This document shows positions 18,602 to 27,289 of a stretch of DNA of 64,000 nucleotides, piece after piece. This DNA comes from DASYRX01 sp036003845. GTDB taxonomy: Bacteria > Gemmatimonadota > Gemmatimonadetes > Gemmatimonadales > Gemmatimonadaceae. The DNA lies in assembly GCA_036003845.1 (NCBI GenBank), contig DASYRX010000159.1:1-64000 (forward strand). The letters run 5' to 3'. The position numbers and the translations under genes were made by a program. Within the stretch, counting starts at the first letter, position 1. Each line of letters begins with the position of its first letter. A model generated the notes under the pieces. That model ran no database searches. It had not been told where the DNA came from and worked only from the letters and a program-made list of their open reading frames with translations.

Positions 18602-21454
18602 AGCCGGTTGGAGAATCTGGGATCGGAGAAAGGCCCCGGTGTGCGATGCGTCGTTGGCCGCGACGTCCTCTGGAGCGCCGGCCGCCACAACTCGCCCGCC
18701 CTCGTCACCGCCTTCCGGGCCGAGGTCGATGATCCAGTCGGCCGTTTTGATCACATCCATATTATGCTCGATCACCACGACCGTATTTCCGCGGTCGACG
18801 AGCCTGTGCAGAACGTCGAGCAGTAAGCGCACGTCTTCGAAGTGCAGACCAGTCGTCGGCTCGTCGAGGATGTAGAGCGTGCGGCCTGTGTCTCTCTTTG
18901 AAAGCTCCGTCGCGAGCTTCACGCGCTGAGCTTCGCCGCCTGAGAGTGTCGTCGCGCTCTGGCCGAGATGGATGTAGCCGAGTCCGACATCATTCAGCGT
19001 CTGTAACTTTTGCCTGATTCGCGGCTGATTCGCGAACAGGCCTAACGCGTCCTCGACCGTCATGTCGAGCACTTCCGCGATATTCAGCCCTCTGAAGCGT
19101 ACCTCGAGAGTCTCGCGGTTATATCGCTTCCCTTTGCAGACCTCGCAGGAGACGTACACGTCAGGCAGGAAGTGCATCTCGATCTTCACGAGCCCGTCGC
19201 CTTCACACGCCTCGCAGCGTCCGCCTTTCACGTTGAAGGAGAATCGTCCGGGCCCGTAGCCGCGGATCTTCGATTCGGGGATCTCGGCGAACAGCTCGCG
19301 GATGGGTGTGAAGAGACCGGTGTACGTCGCGGGATTCGAGCGCGGCGTGCGACCGATCGGACTCTGATCGATGTCGATAACTTTGTCGATGTGCTCCAAG
19401 CCCGTTATGCGCGTATGCGCGCCGGGGATTACCCGCGATCTGTAGAAGTGCCTGGCAAGCGTGCGGTGCAGAATGTCTTCCACGAGCGTTGACTTGCCGG
19501 AACCGGACACGCCGGTCACGGCGATGAACAAGCCTAACGGGAACTCGACGGTGAGGTTGCGCAGGTTGTGTGCGCGCGCGCCTTCGACGCGCAGCAAACG
19601 ATGAGCGGCTCGCGGGCGGCGCCCCTTCGGGATGGGGATGTTACGACGGCCCGCGAGGTAGTCGCCGGTTAGCGAGCCTTTGGATCGGATGATGTCCTGG
19701 ACTGTGCCCGCGGCAACGACTTTGCCTCCGTGCGTGCCGGCACCCGGTCCCAGATCGACCACGTGATCGGCTGCGCGGATTGTTTCGTCGTCGTGCTCCA
19801 CGACGAGGACCGTGTTGCCGAGATCGCGCAGCTGTTGCAGCGTGCGCAGCAGCCGCTGATTGTCTCGCTGATGCAGCCCGATCGAGGGCTCGTCGAGGAT
19901 ATAGAGCACACCGACGAGACGCGATCCGATTTGCGTCGCGAGACGGATACGCTGCGCCTCACCGCCGGAAAGTGTCTCGGCGGAACGGCCTAACGTGAGA
20001 TACTCGAGCCCGACGGCCACGAGAAAGTCGAGTCGCTCGACAACTTCCTTGAGGATCGGTCGCGCGACCTCGGGATCGAGTCCGGCGCTGTTGCTCTTCG
20101 CCGATTTTGCGCCCGTACCGTTGCGGCCTGTGCGGATCGGAAGCGAAGCAAAGAATCGCGCCGCATCGGCGACCGACAGCTCGGCGACCTCACCGATGTT
20201 GCGTCCTCCCAGCGTCACTGAAAGGGATTCCGGTTTGAGGCGTCTCCCCTCGCAAGCGGCGCAGGGCTTTTCGACCATATACTGCGCCAATTCCATGCGC
20301 ACGTTGTCGGCGTCGGTCTCCTCGTACCGGCGCTGCACGCTCGTGATGATTCCGTCCCACGTCACGCTCTCACGCTTGGCGCCCTTGATCTCGTGCCTAA
20401 CGCCGTAGAGCAGCTGCTCCTGCGCCTTCTTGGGCAGCTTTCCCCAGGGTGTGTTGAGCTCGAAGCCTAACGCTTTGGCGAGGCCCGGCAGGATCACTCG
20501 GCGCAGGTACCCGTCGGGCTCACCCCAAGGCAGGACGACGCCCTCGAGAATCGAGACGCTGGGATCCCCGAGGATGAGCTCGGGACTGACTTCGCGGCGA
20601 ACACCCAGTCCGCCGCAGACCTGGCACGCGCCAAAGGGCGAATTGAACGAGAAGTGGCGCGGCTCCAGCTCGGGGAGACTGATGCCGCACGTCGGGCAGC
20701 CATAGCGCTCGGAGAAGAGCTGCGACTGGCCGGCGTCGTGCCTAACGACTTCCACGAGACCGTCGGCCAGCTTGAGCGCGGTTTCGATCGAATCCGCCAA
20801 GCGCGTGCGATCGTCGTCGCGCACGACGAGGCGATCGACTACGATGGACACGTCGTGGTTCTGGCGGCGATTGAGCGTGGGCGGTGAGGAAAGATCGACC
20901 TGCGCGCCGTCGACCATCGCTCGGATGAAGCCCTGCTTCCTCGCCGACTCGAACAGGTCGCGGAACTCACCTTTGCGTCCGCGCACGAGCGGCGCGAGGA
21001 TCTCGATTCGCGTACCGCTCGGCCAGGTGAGTACGGCGTCGGTTATTTGACCCGCGCTCTGGCGTTCAACCGCTCGGCCGCATTGCGGACAGTGCGGCGT
21101 TCCGCAGCGCGCGTAGAGGAGTCGCAGGTAATCGTAAATCTCTGTAACAGTTCCGACCGTTGAACGCGGGTTGTGTCCGGCCGACTTCTGTTCGATCGAA
21201 ATGGCTGGCGAGAGGCCCTCGATCGAATCGACGTCGGGCTTCTCCATGAGGCCGAGGAACTGCCGCGCGTAAGCGGAGAGCGATTCGACGTAGCGGCGCT
21301 GGCCCTCGGCGTAAATCGTGTCGAACGCGAGGGATGACTTACCCGAACCCGACAGTCCCGTGATGACCGTGAGCCGGTCGCGCGGGATGGTGACGTCGAT
21401 GTTTTTGAGGTTGTGTTCGCGCGCGCCGCGCACGATAAGCGCGTCTTGAGCCAT
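18599..21454 (-). CDS. uvrA: Excinuclease ABC subunit A
   Basis: UvrA, 951 residues, recognises damage in nucleotide excision repair together with UvrB. Both ABC modules are complete. The first has Walker A GLSGSGKSSLAFDTI and signature ETLSGGEAQRIRLATQIGS. The second has GVSGSGKSTLVEDIL and TLSGGEAQRVKLATELS. Zinc-module cysteines are visible (CPTCGISLPELEPRHFSFN, CEACEGDGLVKIEMHFL). The start ATG at 21454 (MAQDALIVRGAREHNLKNI) matches the family N-terminus; an open frame upstream adds 11 unlikely residues. It is transcribed alone. No LexA box was recognised. Confidence 0.97.
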   Translation of the reverse strand: MAQDALIVRGAREHNLKNIDVTIPRDRLTVITGLSGSGKSSLAFDTIYAEGQRRYVESLSAYARQFLGLMEKPDVDSIEGLSPAISIEQKSAGHNPRSTVGTVTEIYDYLRLLYARCGTPHCPQCGRAVERQSAGQITDAVLTWPSGTRIEILAPLVRGRKGEFRDLFESARKQGFIRAMVDGAQVDLSSPPTLNRRQNHDVSIVVDRLVVRDDDRTRLADSIETALKLADGLVEVVRHDAGQSQLFSERYGCPTCGISLPELEPRHFSFNSPFGACQVCGGLGVRREVSPELILGDPSVSILEGVVLPWGEPDGYLRRVILPGLAKALGFELNTPWGKLPKKAQEQLLYGVRHEIKGAKRESVTWDGIITSVQRRYEETDADNVRMELAQYMVEKPCAACEGRRLKPESLSVTLGGRNIGEVAELSVADAARFFASLPIRTGRNGTGAKSAKSNSAGLDPEVARPILKEVVERLDFLVAVGLEYLTLGRSAETLSGGEAQRIRLATQIGSRLVGVLYILDEPSIGLHQRDNQRLLRTLQQLRDLGNTVLVVEHDDETIRAADHVVDLGPGAGTHGGKVVAAGTVQDIIRSKGSLTGDYLAGRRNIPIPKGRRPRAAHRLLRVEGARAHNLRNLTVEFPLGLFIAVTGVSGSGKSTLVEDILHRTLARHFYRSRVIPGAHTRITGLEHIDKVIDIDQSPIGRTPRSNPATYTGLFTPIRELFAEIPESKIRGYGPGRFSFNVKGGRCEACEGDGLVKIEMHFLPDVYVSCEVCKGKRYNRETLEVRFRGLNIAEVLDMTVEDALGLFANQPRIRQKLQTLNDVGLGYIHLGQSATTLSGGEAQRVKLATELSKRDTGRTLYILDEPTTGLHFEDVRLLLDVLHRLVDRGNTVVVIEHNMDVIKTADWIIDLGPEGGDEGGRVVAAGAPEDVAANDASHTGAFLRSQILQPA

Positions 21455-21945
21455 AGCCTGGTATAGTCGCGCGCTGTTCTTCCGCATTCAAGCGGCCGGT
21501 TTGAAAGCCCGCGCAGTCGAGGGTGGTCGGCGGGGCATCCCGCTTCGGCGCCTAGCACGCTTCTCGATCTCGGCTGCGCGCGTTCGTCGCCGAATGCAGC
21601 CTACTTGGCCGGTTGGCGCGCGCCGGCTCTCGCCGCGTGACGGCGCCCACGAGGACGCCCCGCCTCCCAGCGCTCGCGCGGGCCACGGCATTCGCCTAAC
21701 GCGGACGTGGTTGTTGGGCGGCGCGGGCATGCCCGAAGGCGGCGTCACGCCATGTACGACCCAAGATCCCAGTGACGCTTAGCGTGCTAGCCGCCGTAGC
21801 GGCATGCCCCGCCGACCAAAAGGTACGGCTCGGAAGCCGAACCGCGAGTACAATTGTGACCGGATGGCAGCCTTACCTGTCCGCTTACGGGCGCCTCGTG
21901 GCCTCCGGGTCAGCGGACGGGGAATCCCACACACTCCGAGCCACG
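21455..21945. other. Intergenic region between uvrA and cutA
   Basis: This is a 491-bp divergent spacer. It is GC-rich, contains one GCCTAACG motif near 21691, and holds no open frame with family resemblance. It should carry the divergent uvrA and cutA promoters. A TATACC sequence a few bases before the uvrA ATG is a possible minus 10 element, without a matching minus 35. Confidence 0.5.
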
Positions 21946-22281
21946 ATGCCACACACCGACGCCGTCGTTCTCCTCACCACTGTCGCTAACAGCGACGAGG
22001 GCGTTCGACTCATTCGATCCCTACTCGATAGACGACTAATCGCTTGCGGCACGATGCTTCAGGGCGCGCGCTCGTTCTATCGCTGGGAGGGAAAGATCGC
22101 CGACGAGCAGGAAGTCGTCGTGCTCCTCAAGACGCGCTCGGCGATCTACCACGCGATCGAACAGGCGTTCACTGAATTCCATCCGTACAAGGTCCCGGAG
22201 CTGCTCGCGCTGGAAGTGCGGGCGGGGCTCGAAAAGTACGTGAGTTGGATCAACGCGGAAACGTCGCTCGCTCTCATCTGA
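21946..22281 (+). CDS. cutA: Divalent cation tolerance protein CutA
   Basis: CutA1, 111 residues, is a trimeric ferredoxin-like protein linked to copper tolerance, though its biochemical role is unsettled. The family pattern is clear: VVLLTTVANSDEGVRLIRSL, then LIACGTMLQGARSFYRWEGK with the conserved Cys and YRWEGKI, and VPELLALEV near the end. The start is ATG 21946 (MPHTDAVVLL). The frame is open for 58 further codons upstream, but these do not resemble the family. It is the first gene of a plus-strand run leading into the ABC-2 exporter genes. Confidence 0.93.
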   Translation: MPHTDAVVLLTTVANSDEGVRLIRSLLDRRLIACGTMLQGARSFYRWEGKIADEQEVVVLLKTRSAIYHAIEQAFTEFHPYKVPELLALEVRAGLEKYVSWINAETSLALI

Positions 22282-22288
22282 TGCACGC

Positions 22289-23146
22289 ATGAGTCGGCGC
22301 GGCGTTTTCGGCATCGTCATCGTGCTAGCGTGGGCCGCAGGACTCGCGGCCTTCGCGCGGCGTGAGCTTTCGCGCAGTGACTCCGAGCGCCTGGCTGAGT
22401 CGGCGCTTCGCGTAGCACCGGGCGCGACGTATTTCGCCGTGCTGCGCGAGGGTAAGCACGTCGGTTATGCGTCGACGACAATCGATACGCTCCCAGCGCG
22501 CATCCAAGTGACCGACTATCTCGTGTCGGACGTTCCGTCGGGCGATTCGTTGCGACGCGAGACGCTTCGCACGCGCGTTAGGCTGACCCGCCGCCTCGTG
22601 CTGCGCGATTGGCTCGTCCAGGAAACCACTGACAGCGTTCCGCGGCTCGTGCGCGGACGCATACTGAGTGACAGCGTGTTGGAGTTCGTGGCGCGTTCGG
22701 CGATAGGGCCACGCGGCCGCACGATGGATTCCTCGCGTCGTGTGATTCGCGAGGCTGTCACGGCAGCTCCGCTCATCGCGCCAGTCACAATGCTCGGTGG
22801 ACAAGGGCGCATTGGTCGCGTCGTCAACTTCGTCGCGCTGAACCCCAGCTCAGGCGCGACGCAATCGATGCAGGTGCGACTGGCGGCCGAGTCGCTGTTC
22901 GTGGTCCCCGACAGCGCGGCGTACGATGCGCCGGCAGCGAAATGGCGGAGCGTGCATAACGACTCCGTGCGCGCGTGGCGTCTCGAGGGTTTCGCTGGCA
23001 CGATGTGGGTCGACGCGCTCGGCCGTCTGGTGCGACATGAACGACCGGACGGGACGACGCTTCAGCGTACGGCCTACGAGCTCGCATTCGAGAACTGGCG
23101 CGGGACCAGTCCGCTCAGCAAGAAGGCAACCTCGGGCAAATCCTAA
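22289..23146 (+). CDS. Membrane-anchored protein of unknown function in ABC exporter operon
   Basis: The protein has 285 residues and I do not recognise a family. An N-terminal signal anchor (GVFGIVIVLAWAAGLAAFA) is followed by a soluble, probably extracytoplasmic beta-rich region with many Arg, Ser and Val. The segment YFAVLREGKHVGYASTTIDT resembles the start of bacterial proteins that process or present an attached moiety, but the match is too weak to name. It lies 7 nt after cutA and 2 nt before an ABC ATPase gene. A role as accessory factor of that exporter is the best inference. Confidence 0.6.
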   Translation: MSRRGVFGIVIVLAWAAGLAAFARRELSRSDSERLAESALRVAPGATYFAVLREGKHVGYASTTIDTLPARIQVTDYLVSDVPSGDSLRRETLRTRVRLTRRLVLRDWLVQETTDSVPRLVRGRILSDSVLEFVARSAIGPRGRTMDSSRRVIREAVTAAPLIAPVTMLGGQGRIGRVVNFVALNPSSGATQSMQVRLAAESLFVVPDSAAYDAPAAKWRSVHNDSVRAWRLEGFAGTMWVDALGRLVRHERPDGTTLQRTAYELAFENWRGTSPLSKKATSGKS

Positions 23147-23148
23147 CG

Positions 23149-23913
23149 ATGATCGAACTTCGCGGGCTGACCAAACGCTACGGTGATCTGGCCGCCGTCA
23201 ACGGCATCGATCTGAAGGTCCCTCCAGGAGAGCTATTCGGCTTCCTCGGACCTAACGGTGCCGGCAAGACGACGACGTTGCGCATGATCGCAGGAATATT
23301 GCGCCCCACGGCCGGTTCGGTGCGCATTGGCGGCATCGACCTCGCCGCGGATCCGATCGCCGCGAAGCGAAAGCTCGGATACATCCCGGACCGTCCCTTC
23401 ATCTATGAAAAGTTGACGGGGATGGAGTTTCTGCGCTTCGTCGCTGGACTCTTCGCGCAGACCGGCGATCCGGTTGAGCGTCGCGGGTGCGAGCTGCTGG
23501 CGCTCTTCGATCTCGAGGAGTGGCGCGACGAGCTCGTCGAGTCATATAGCCACGGGATGCGCCAGAAGCTGATCATCGCGAGCGCGTTCATTCATCGCCC
23601 GGAAGTGATCGTCGTCGACGAGCCGATGGTTGGGCTGGATCCCAAGGCAGCGCGCACACTCAAAGACTTGTTCCGCGAGTACGTTAGGCGCGGCCACACG
23701 ATCATGATGTCCACGCATACGCTCGAAGTCGCGCAGCGTCTCTGCGATCGGGTTGCGATCATCCAGCGCGGCGAGATCCGCGCTCAGGGCACGCTCGCCG
23801 AATTGCGCGCGGTTGCCGGAAGCAACGGACACGAGTCCGGGCTGGAAGAAGTTTTCCTCCGCCTAACGGGTGAGCGCGCAACGCGCGAGCTGGTGGACGT
23901 CCTGGATACATGA
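23149..23913 (+). CDS. ABC transporter ATP-binding protein (ABC-2 exporter)
   Basis: The protein has 254 residues with one complete nucleotide-binding domain. Walker A is GPNGAGKTTT (residues 34-43). The signature region is the variant YSHGMRQKLIIASAF rather than LSGGQ, and Walker B is VIVVDEPMVGLDP followed by a Q/H-loop STHTLEVA. The SHGM signature is typical of ATPases paired with ABC-2 type exporters. It starts 2 nt after the preceding membrane protein, and its stop overlaps the permease start (ATGA). The substrate is unknown. Confidence 0.93.
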   Translation: MIELRGLTKRYGDLAAVNGIDLKVPPGELFGFLGPNGAGKTTTLRMIAGILRPTAGSVRIGGIDLAADPIAAKRKLGYIPDRPFIYEKLTGMEFLRFVAGLFAQTGDPVERRGCELLALFDLEEWRDELVESYSHGMRQKLIIASAFIHRPEVIVVDEPMVGLDPKAARTLKDLFREYVRRGHTIMMSTHTLEVAQRLCDRVAIIQRGEIRAQGTLAELRAVAGSNGHESGLEEVFLRLTGERATRELVDVLDT

Positions 23914-25748
23914 CCCCGCGCGACAAGAAAAACGCGTCGCACGAGATCGTGCCGGGTAACGGCGCGCTCGTGGCACGGCACCGTATGCTCTCGGGTGGCG
24001 TTCGCGCCGTTCCGGGCGCGATGGTCACGCCCGGCGGTGGTCACGTGGTCCCGCCTTCAGCGGGTCGATGGTTCGGCGCGTTGAGGCACCTGCTCTGGCC
24101 GAAGTGGCTTACGGTGCGCGCTCGCGCGCGCGTTCCCGATCGCGGCCGCACTGGCCGAATCGTGCTGCTCGCCGTGCTCGGCCTCGGTTTCTGGGGACTC
24201 GTGTTCGGGGTACTGGCGCGAGTGCTTCGCTACTTCCACTCGGTGGAGGAGATCGGAGCGCTCCTCGCGGGGAAGTTGTTAGGCGTGCTGTTGCTCAGCT
24301 TCCTGGGCATGCTCATGCTGTCGAGCGTCATCACCGCGCTTTCGAGCTTCTTCCTGGCGCGCGACCTCGACTTGCTCGTCTCAGGACCCGTCGATTGGCT
24401 GACGCTGTATATCGCGAAGTTGTTGGAAACCGCACTGCACTCGAGCTGGATGGTTGCGCTCCTCGCGCTACCGATCGTCACGGCTTACGGCGTGGTGTAC
24501 GACGGCGGGTGGCTGTATCCGCTCGTCGCCCTCGCCGGCTTCATTCCATTTGTGCTCATACCGGCAGCGATCGGCAGTGCGCTGACGTTGCTGCTGGTGA
24601 ACGTATTTCCGGCGCGACGCACGCGGGACATCCTCGGATTCATCGCGTTGTTCGCCGCGGCTGGAGTCGTCGTGCTGGTGAGGCTGATGCGGCCGGAGCA
24701 GCTGGCGCGGCCGGAAGGATTTCGATCGCTCGTCGAATTCATCACGGTGTTGCGCGGTCCGACATCGCCGATGCTGCCGAACGAGTGGCTGCAGCGAACG
24801 ATCATGGGTTGGCTCACCGGTGATTTCGATCCGCTGTCGCTGTATTTGCTGTGGTCAACGGCAGCCGTGTTGATCGTCGCCGGTGCCGCGCTGCACCGTG
24901 CGCGTTATTCGGTCGGATTCACCAAAGCGCAGGAGAGCGCGCAGCGTTGGGCTCGTGAGGGCCTCGCGGCGCGCGTCTTTACTGCGCTGCTCAAGCCGTT
25001 AGGCATCGTCCGGCGCGAGCTCGTGCTCAAGGAAGTTCGGCTGTTTTTCCGCGATACGACACAGTGGTCACAGCTCATTCTGCTGGCCGTGCTCGTTGTC
25101 GTGTACATCCTCAACATCCGACTGCTGCCGCTCACCGGCGACGGCGTCACGTTGTTCATCCGGAACTTGATCCCGTTTCTCAATCTCGCGCTCGCGGGAT
25201 TCGTGCTGGCGTCGATCGCGGCGCGCTTCTTGTTCCCCGGCGTGAGCCTCGAGGGACGCACCTGGTGGCTGCTCCGCGCGAGTCCGCTCCCGATGCGCGA
25301 TGTCCTCTGGGCGAAATTCTGGATGGGAACGTTGCCGCTACTCATTCTGGCCGTAGGAATCATCGGCGTAACGAATACGCTGTTGCGCGTGGATCCTTTC
25401 ATGTTTGCTGTCTCCGTCATGACGATCACGTTCATGACTTTCGCGCTCGCTTCACTCGCTGTCGCGTTTGGCGCGCTGTATCCGCGCTTCGAGACGGAGA
25501 ATGCTGCCCAGATTCCAACGTCGTTTGGCGGACTCATATACATGATGGCGGCTGTTGCGCTGATCGCCGGAATCATCATGTTCGAGGCACGGCCTGTGTA
25601 CGCGTATTTGCGCGCGCGCACATTCAACGAACCGATCGCCTCCAGCGACTTGGTGTTGGGCTTCGCGGCGGCCGGTACGCTCTGCCTTGTAGCGATCTTC
25701 GCGCCGCTCGCCTACGCGCGACGGCGTCTCGAAGCCATCGAGCGCTAG
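23910..25748 (+). CDS. ABC-2 type exporter permease, large
   Basis: The protein has 612 residues with about twelve hydrophobic segments, for instance IVLLAVLGLGFWGLVFGVLA and LLGVLLLSFLGMLMLSS. The layout resembles the double-size ABC-2 permeases annotated as putative ABC exporters. The first 60 residues are a polar, Gly/Val-rich extension before the first helix and may be cytoplasmic. Translation is coupled to the ATPase by an ATGA overlap. With the ATPase and the anchored protein it forms a three-gene exporter. The cargo cannot be deduced. Confidence 0.85.
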   Translation: MTPRDKKNASHEIVPGNGALVARHRMLSGGVRAVPGAMVTPGGGHVVPPSAGRWFGALRHLLWPKWLTVRARARVPDRGRTGRIVLLAVLGLGFWGLVFGVLARVLRYFHSVEEIGALLAGKLLGVLLLSFLGMLMLSSVITALSSFFLARDLDLLVSGPVDWLTLYIAKLLETALHSSWMVALLALPIVTAYGVVYDGGWLYPLVALAGFIPFVLIPAAIGSALTLLLVNVFPARRTRDILGFIALFAAAGVVVLVRLMRPEQLARPEGFRSLVEFITVLRGPTSPMLPNEWLQRTIMGWLTGDFDPLSLYLLWSTAAVLIVAGAALHRARYSVGFTKAQESAQRWAREGLAARVFTALLKPLGIVRRELVLKEVRLFFRDTTQWSQLILLAVLVVVYILNIRLLPLTGDGVTLFIRNLIPFLNLALAGFVLASIAARFLFPGVSLEGRTWWLLRASPLPMRDVLWAKFWMGTLPLLILAVGIIGVTNTLLRVDPFMFAVSVMTITFMTFALASLAVAFGALYPRFETENAAQIPTSFGGLIYMMAAVALIAGIIMFEARPVYAYLRARTFNEPIASSDLVLGFAAAGTLCLVAIFAPLAYARRRLEAIER

Positions 25749-25808
25749 CCCCGTTCCACCCTCCTCCACGTTAGGCTGCGGGCTGTCGTGGCCCCGGCTG
25801 GAACGGGG

Positions 25809-27038
25809 CTAGGCGCGCCGTTTGGACGCGCTGATCCAGAGCGCGAAGCCAATTCCAATCAGCAGCAAATAGGCGGCGCTGAGGCCTGACTTGAACGGGC
25901 GAAAGCCGACGCGCAGCTCGGCCGCGTCGCCAGGAAGTGTCCGCGCGAGCCTAACGGCTACCTCCTGCGCGAGACCGTGTCTTCGGCCAGGTACGACCAC
26001 CGGCTCGGCGATCTCTTCGCCTCGGCTATCGACGGACTGGCGCCGCTCAGTGACGAGAATCGTCGGTTCGCCGTTGTCGCGCGTCGCTTCGATTGTGACC
26101 GCCGTTATTTCGCGGTTCTCCGCACGGAAAGCCGACACGCCTTGCTGCGCCAGCGTCCATTCGCGCCCGAACGCGTCAGGCAACGTCGTGGATTCCCCCT
26201 GCCCTAACGAGACCGTGTATTGTCGTTCCCATCGCGCAGCGAACAAGGCCAGCGCGGCGAACATCGCAACCAGAAGTGTCGCCGTCGTGAGTGCGAATAC
26301 GCCGCGCCGGCTTGACGGCCACCACTGATGTCGCAGCGGCGGCAGCGGTAGCACCAGCGTCGTAAGCAACAGGCCAATGACCTGAAGCGATTGCGGTTGG
26401 CCTAACAGCAGCGCTGCCATCAGGCAGAGCCACGCCGCGAGAACCCAGCGGCTCAGCAGCGGGCGAAGAGCAATGTCTAGCGACAGCGGGGCCGGCACGA
26501 GGATCAGCGCGTATCCGAGCAAGCGGAGTGGCTGCTGCGTGAACAAGAGCGGGTTTTGCAGCCGAGGAGCGAGGCCGCTTCCCTCCGTTAGCTGCCACGG
26601 CAGGCGCGAGAACGGGGGAGCACCTAACGCGGACCACGCGAGCGCCGCGAACACGACGAGCGCCAGTGCCGCCAGGCTCCACGCGCGCGGTGCGCGCTTG
26701 CCTGGACCAACCGCGGCGGTGGCACAGGCGGACAACAGCAACCCAAAGGCGAGACGACGCCCGGCGGCTCCCGCGAACAACGCTCCGGCCTTGTACAGCG
26801 TGGGCAGATTCGTGGTCGTATGCTGCGCGACGTATTTGAGCGACAGCTCGCTGCGCACCAAAGCGAGCGCGAGGCCTAACGTGGCGACGGTGGTGAGGCC
26901 GCAAATCCACGGGAATGTCCGCGCCGCCGCCACGGCCAGCGCCTCATTCTGTCGATATGCGCCTATTGCACTCCCGATGACCGCGAACAGAGCGACGAAG
27001 AGCGCCGCATACAGCGCCAGTTCGGCGAATGTCGTCAG
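25809..27038 (-). CDS. Short CcmF-like membrane protein lacking the WWD domain
   Basis: The protein has 409 residues if it begins at CTG 27038; the first ATG/GTG-type start is GTG 26933 (374 residues). Three blocks match CcmF of cytochrome c maturation: SLKYVAQHTTTNLPTLYKAG early, LQNPLLFTQQPLRLLGYALI in the middle, and a C-terminal periplasmic domain (VSLGQGESTTLPDAFG, VTERRQSVDS) before a last helix. The central tryptophan-rich WGGxWxWDP heme-handling segment of CcmF (about 640 residues) is missing. Residues upstream of GTG 26933 (TFAELALYAALFVALFAVIG) fit CcmF helix 1. CTG also overlaps the upstream stop as CTGA, which supports the longer form. Function is inferred. Confidence 0.6.
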   Translation of the reverse strand: MTTFAELALYAALFVALFAVIGSAIGAYRQNEALAVAAARTFPWICGLTTVATLGLALALVRSELSLKYVAQHTTTNLPTLYKAGALFAGAAGRRLAFGLLLSACATAAVGPGKRAPRAWSLAALALVVFAALAWSALGAPPFSRLPWQLTEGSGLAPRLQNPLLFTQQPLRLLGYALILVPAPLSLDIALRPLLSRWVLAAWLCLMAALLLGQPQSLQVIGLLLTTLVLPLPPLRHQWWPSSRRGVFALTTATLLVAMFAALALFAARWERQYTVSLGQGESTTLPDAFGREWTLAQQGVSAFRAENREITAVTIEATRDNGEPTILVTERRQSVDSRGEEIAEPVVVPGRRHGLAQEVAVRLARTLPGDAAELRVGFRPFKSGLSAAYLLLIGIGFALWISASKRRA

Positions 27039-27235
27039 GCGCCCTCTTTGCGAAGCGCGGCGCCGCGCACCTGCTCCATAATGCGGTCCAGATCGCGCTC
27101 GACCCGTTCACGCTCGTCGCTCGGCCAGGGACCTTCGTGCGCCTGGAGCTCGCGGATCTGCTGCATCATCTCGTTGATGAGAAGGCGCAGCAGCGCATTT
27201 TTTCGACGCTCGGGAAAGGCCGTCTCTTCGGACAT
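27035..27235 (-). CDS. Small conserved-looking hypothetical protein
   Basis: The protein has 66 residues, charged and helical (RRKNALLRLLINEMMQQIRE, ERERVERDLDRIMEQVRG), with no membrane segment or signal peptide. It is not a family I recognise. Its stop overlaps the probable CTG start of the CcmF-like gene, so the two are likely co-translated. The length and Arg/Glu content suggest a small coiled-coil or scaffold protein. Confidence 0.6.
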   Translation of the reverse strand: MSEETAFPERRKNALLRLLINEMMQQIRELQAHEGPWPSDERERVERDLDRIMEQVRGAALRKEGA

Positions 27236-27289
27236 GGCGTCAATATTATGCGTTAGGGGCGAAAACGCAGCGCCTTTTTTGGAGCGCAG

